Of a DNA stretch of 64,000 nt, positions 62,705-64,000 are shown piece after piece. Both the position numbers and the translations under genes were made by a program. The stretch's first letter is position 1, and each line of letters starts with the position of its first letter. The DNA is taken from contig JAOTYL010000014.1 in NCBI GenBank assembly GCA_029861865.1, positions 59,445-123,444 on the forward strand, read 5' to 3'. The stretch is from Myxococcales bacterium. Its GTDB lineage: Bacteria > Myxococcota_A > Polyangia > Polyangiales > Houyiibacteriaceae. The notes beneath the pieces are model-generated. The model searched no databases, had not been told where the DNA came from, and was given only the letters and a program-made list of their open reading frames with translations.

Positions 62705-64000
62705 AACGCGCCCTGATCGCAATCATCGTATTCGCGGTAATTGGATTCATCGCTGGGTTCTTGGCCGTTGAGTTCAGAGGCGACGTTGAAGAGATCAAAA
62801 CGACGCGAGGCGCACCTCCGCCGCGGACCGTGCCTGAAAGTTGGCAACAAGTCCGTCGTTCACCGGGACATTTGACACACGTGGTCAACCAAGACGTGAA
62901 GTGCGACGAATGCCACGAGCCGAGCAAACCCACCTTCGAGGCTGCCGATATCGGGATCTGCACGAAGTGCCACGACGAACAGGCTTCTCTTGCGCATGTG
63001 GATCTCGATGGCATGCCGATGGACTGTTACACGTGCCATGTCTTCAAGGCGGAGCCCGATGTCCTTGGACGCTGGCACTGCACGCGCTGCCATGGGCCTT
63101 TCGAGACCGAGGGCCTTCCGGGGCTTGCGACCCATACGTCGGTGACTTGCGAAACGTGCCACAACCCCCACAAGCTGATCGAAGAAACGGTTCTGTCGTG
63201 CGACGAATGCCACCAGAAGGTGAACGTCCAGCACGGGCGGCCTCGACTCAGTGGTACTTGCGCCGACTGCCATGGGGGCCACCAGCTCGCCTCAGAGGCG
63301 GCAGCCTGCATGCAGTGCCACGAGACACGTGAGCCCATAGTTTCGACAGCGGCGACTTTTGCCGGTGGTCACGAATCGTGTGCGACCTGCCATCAAGCGC
63401 ACTCGTTCTCGTCGTCGACGGCCCTGCGGTGCGCGACATGCCACAAGAAAACGCAAGTCCTCGCACAAAACAAGGCTCGAGCACATCGCGATTGCGCAAG
63501 CTGCCATCAGCCTCACGCTGTGCGAGCTCCGGCGGAGCGCTCATGTGCAAAGTGTCACTCGGACGTTTCATCGACGCATCCCGCCGTCGGTGCCAAGACC
63601 GAATGCGTTTCGTGCCATGATCCTCACCCCAAACGCGTCGCTCAGCTGGCCCACCGGTGCACCGACTGCCACGATGAGGCGCGATCCGAAAGAGCATTCC
63701 ACTCGCCCAAGACCGAGTGCACGGACTGCCACCGACCCCACCGCTTCGACTTGAGCGGCCTCGAAGAGCGCGCTCTATGCGTGCGATGCCATGCGAAACA
63801 GGTACGCCTAACTAGCCGAAATGAGGGCCATTCTAGCTGCGAGTCGTGTCATGGTGGGTCTGTGCATCAGCTGTCCCCTCCCTTGGCATGCGCGAGCTGT
63901 CACGAGGAGCAACTCACAAACAGCCCCGAGGGTCACCGTGACTGCGCGTCATGCCACGAGCCCCATCGCGGCGCAGCAGCCGCAGACACCACCTGCACCA
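62701..64000 (+). CDS. Membrane-anchored multihaem cytochrome with at least 19 haems (partial)
   Basis: ATG 62701 overlaps the preceding TGA. The frame then stays open to the window end (433 codons seen), so the gene is truncated here by the window. An N-terminal helix (ALIAIIVFAVIGFIAGFLAV) lacks a clear cleavage site, so it is probably an anchor. Nineteen CXXCH sites are visible, from CDECH at 68-72 to CASCH near residue 420, and a further Cys near the end may start a twentieth. Many are spaced as CxxCH...PH...CxxCH, the doubled-CXXCH fold. It should store or conduct electrons across the periplasm or outer face. Confidence 0.9.
   Translation, partial: MKRALIAIIVFAVIGFIAGFLAVEFRGDVEEIKTTRGAPPPRTVPESWQQVRRSPGHLTHVVNQDVKCDECHEPSKPTFEAADIGICTKCHDEQASLAHVDLDGMPMDCYTCHVFKAEPDVLGRWHCTRCHGPFETEGLPGLATHTSVTCETCHNPHKLIEETVLSCDECHQKVNVQHGRPRLSGTCADCHGGHQLASEAAACMQCHETREPIVSTAATFAGGHESCATCHQAHSFSSSTALRCATCHKKTQVLAQNKARAHRDCASCHQPHAVRAPAERSCAKCHSDVSSTHPAVGAKTECVSCHDPHPKRVAQLAHRCTDCHDEARSERAFHSPKTECTDCHRPHRFDLSGLEERALCVRCHAKQVRLTSRNEGHSSCESCHGGSVHQLSPPLACASCHEEQLTNSPEGHRDCASCHEPHRGAAAADTTCT

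Overview
The window is dense, high-GC bacterial chromosome from a Gram-negative organism. Evidence for this includes LPS-type heptose genes, C-terminal-Phe beta-barrels, many lipoproteins, doubled-CXXCH multihaem cytochromes, paired acyl-CoA dehydrogenases, F420-type LLM oxidoreductases, and GTG/TTG starts with 4-base stop/start overlaps. The combination fits Myxococcota (former Deltaproteobacteria) best. This is an inference from gene content; no rRNA, tRNA, CRISPR array or insertion sequence was seen.

Layout. 1-10.6 kb: housekeeping and small genes (end of an outer-membrane barrel, alaS with a trailing acidic protein, divergent recN, a double-TM2 protein, a hotdog thioesterase-like protein, lipoproteins, and an acyl-CoA dehydrogenase pair). 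11.0-28.5 kb: a long surface-carbohydrate locus. It has heptose genes (gmhA, gmhB, a sugar-1-P nucleotidyltransferase, a domain-swapped HldE-like kinase/nucleotidyltransferase), two NAD-dependent epimerases, a split transketolase, glycosyltransferases, four methyltransferase domains, an RmlD-like reductase, and a module resembling the sporadic carbohydrate cluster (LIC12192-like protein plus 2OG-Fe oxygenase). A flippase-like membrane protein follows at 28.6-29.6 kb.

29.7-41.3 kb: a degenerate glutamine amidotransferase, a tandem gamma-glutamylcyclotransferase, then a complete SUF Fe-S assembly operon (regulator-sufB-C-D-S-U-T) with a legible promoter and overlapping palindromic operator. A universal stress protein, an IscS-like desulfurase and an IscA-like carrier follow. 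41.3-59.4 kb: mixed metabolism (two paralogous lipoproteins flanking a BASS transporter and DAHP synthase, two LLM oxidoreductases, a rifampin-phosphotransferase-like dikinase, DUF1015, a quinone oxidoreductase, hydrolase, an ATP-grasp-like protein, fatty-acid hydroxylase, TrpB2 and an APC permease).

59.4-64.0 kb: a transmembrane electron-transfer cluster. A NapC/NrfH-like tetrahaem quinol dehydrogenase with a small membrane partner is divergent from an outer-membrane barrel, a 13-haem lipoprotein and a membrane-anchored cytochrome with at least 19 haems that runs off the window. It looks like an inner-membrane-to-outer-membrane electron conduit.

Two non-coding themes stand out. Three intergenic arrays share the hexamer unit CAGYGN. 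Many gene pairs overlap by 1-4 bases, including convergent pairs that share stop-codon bases.
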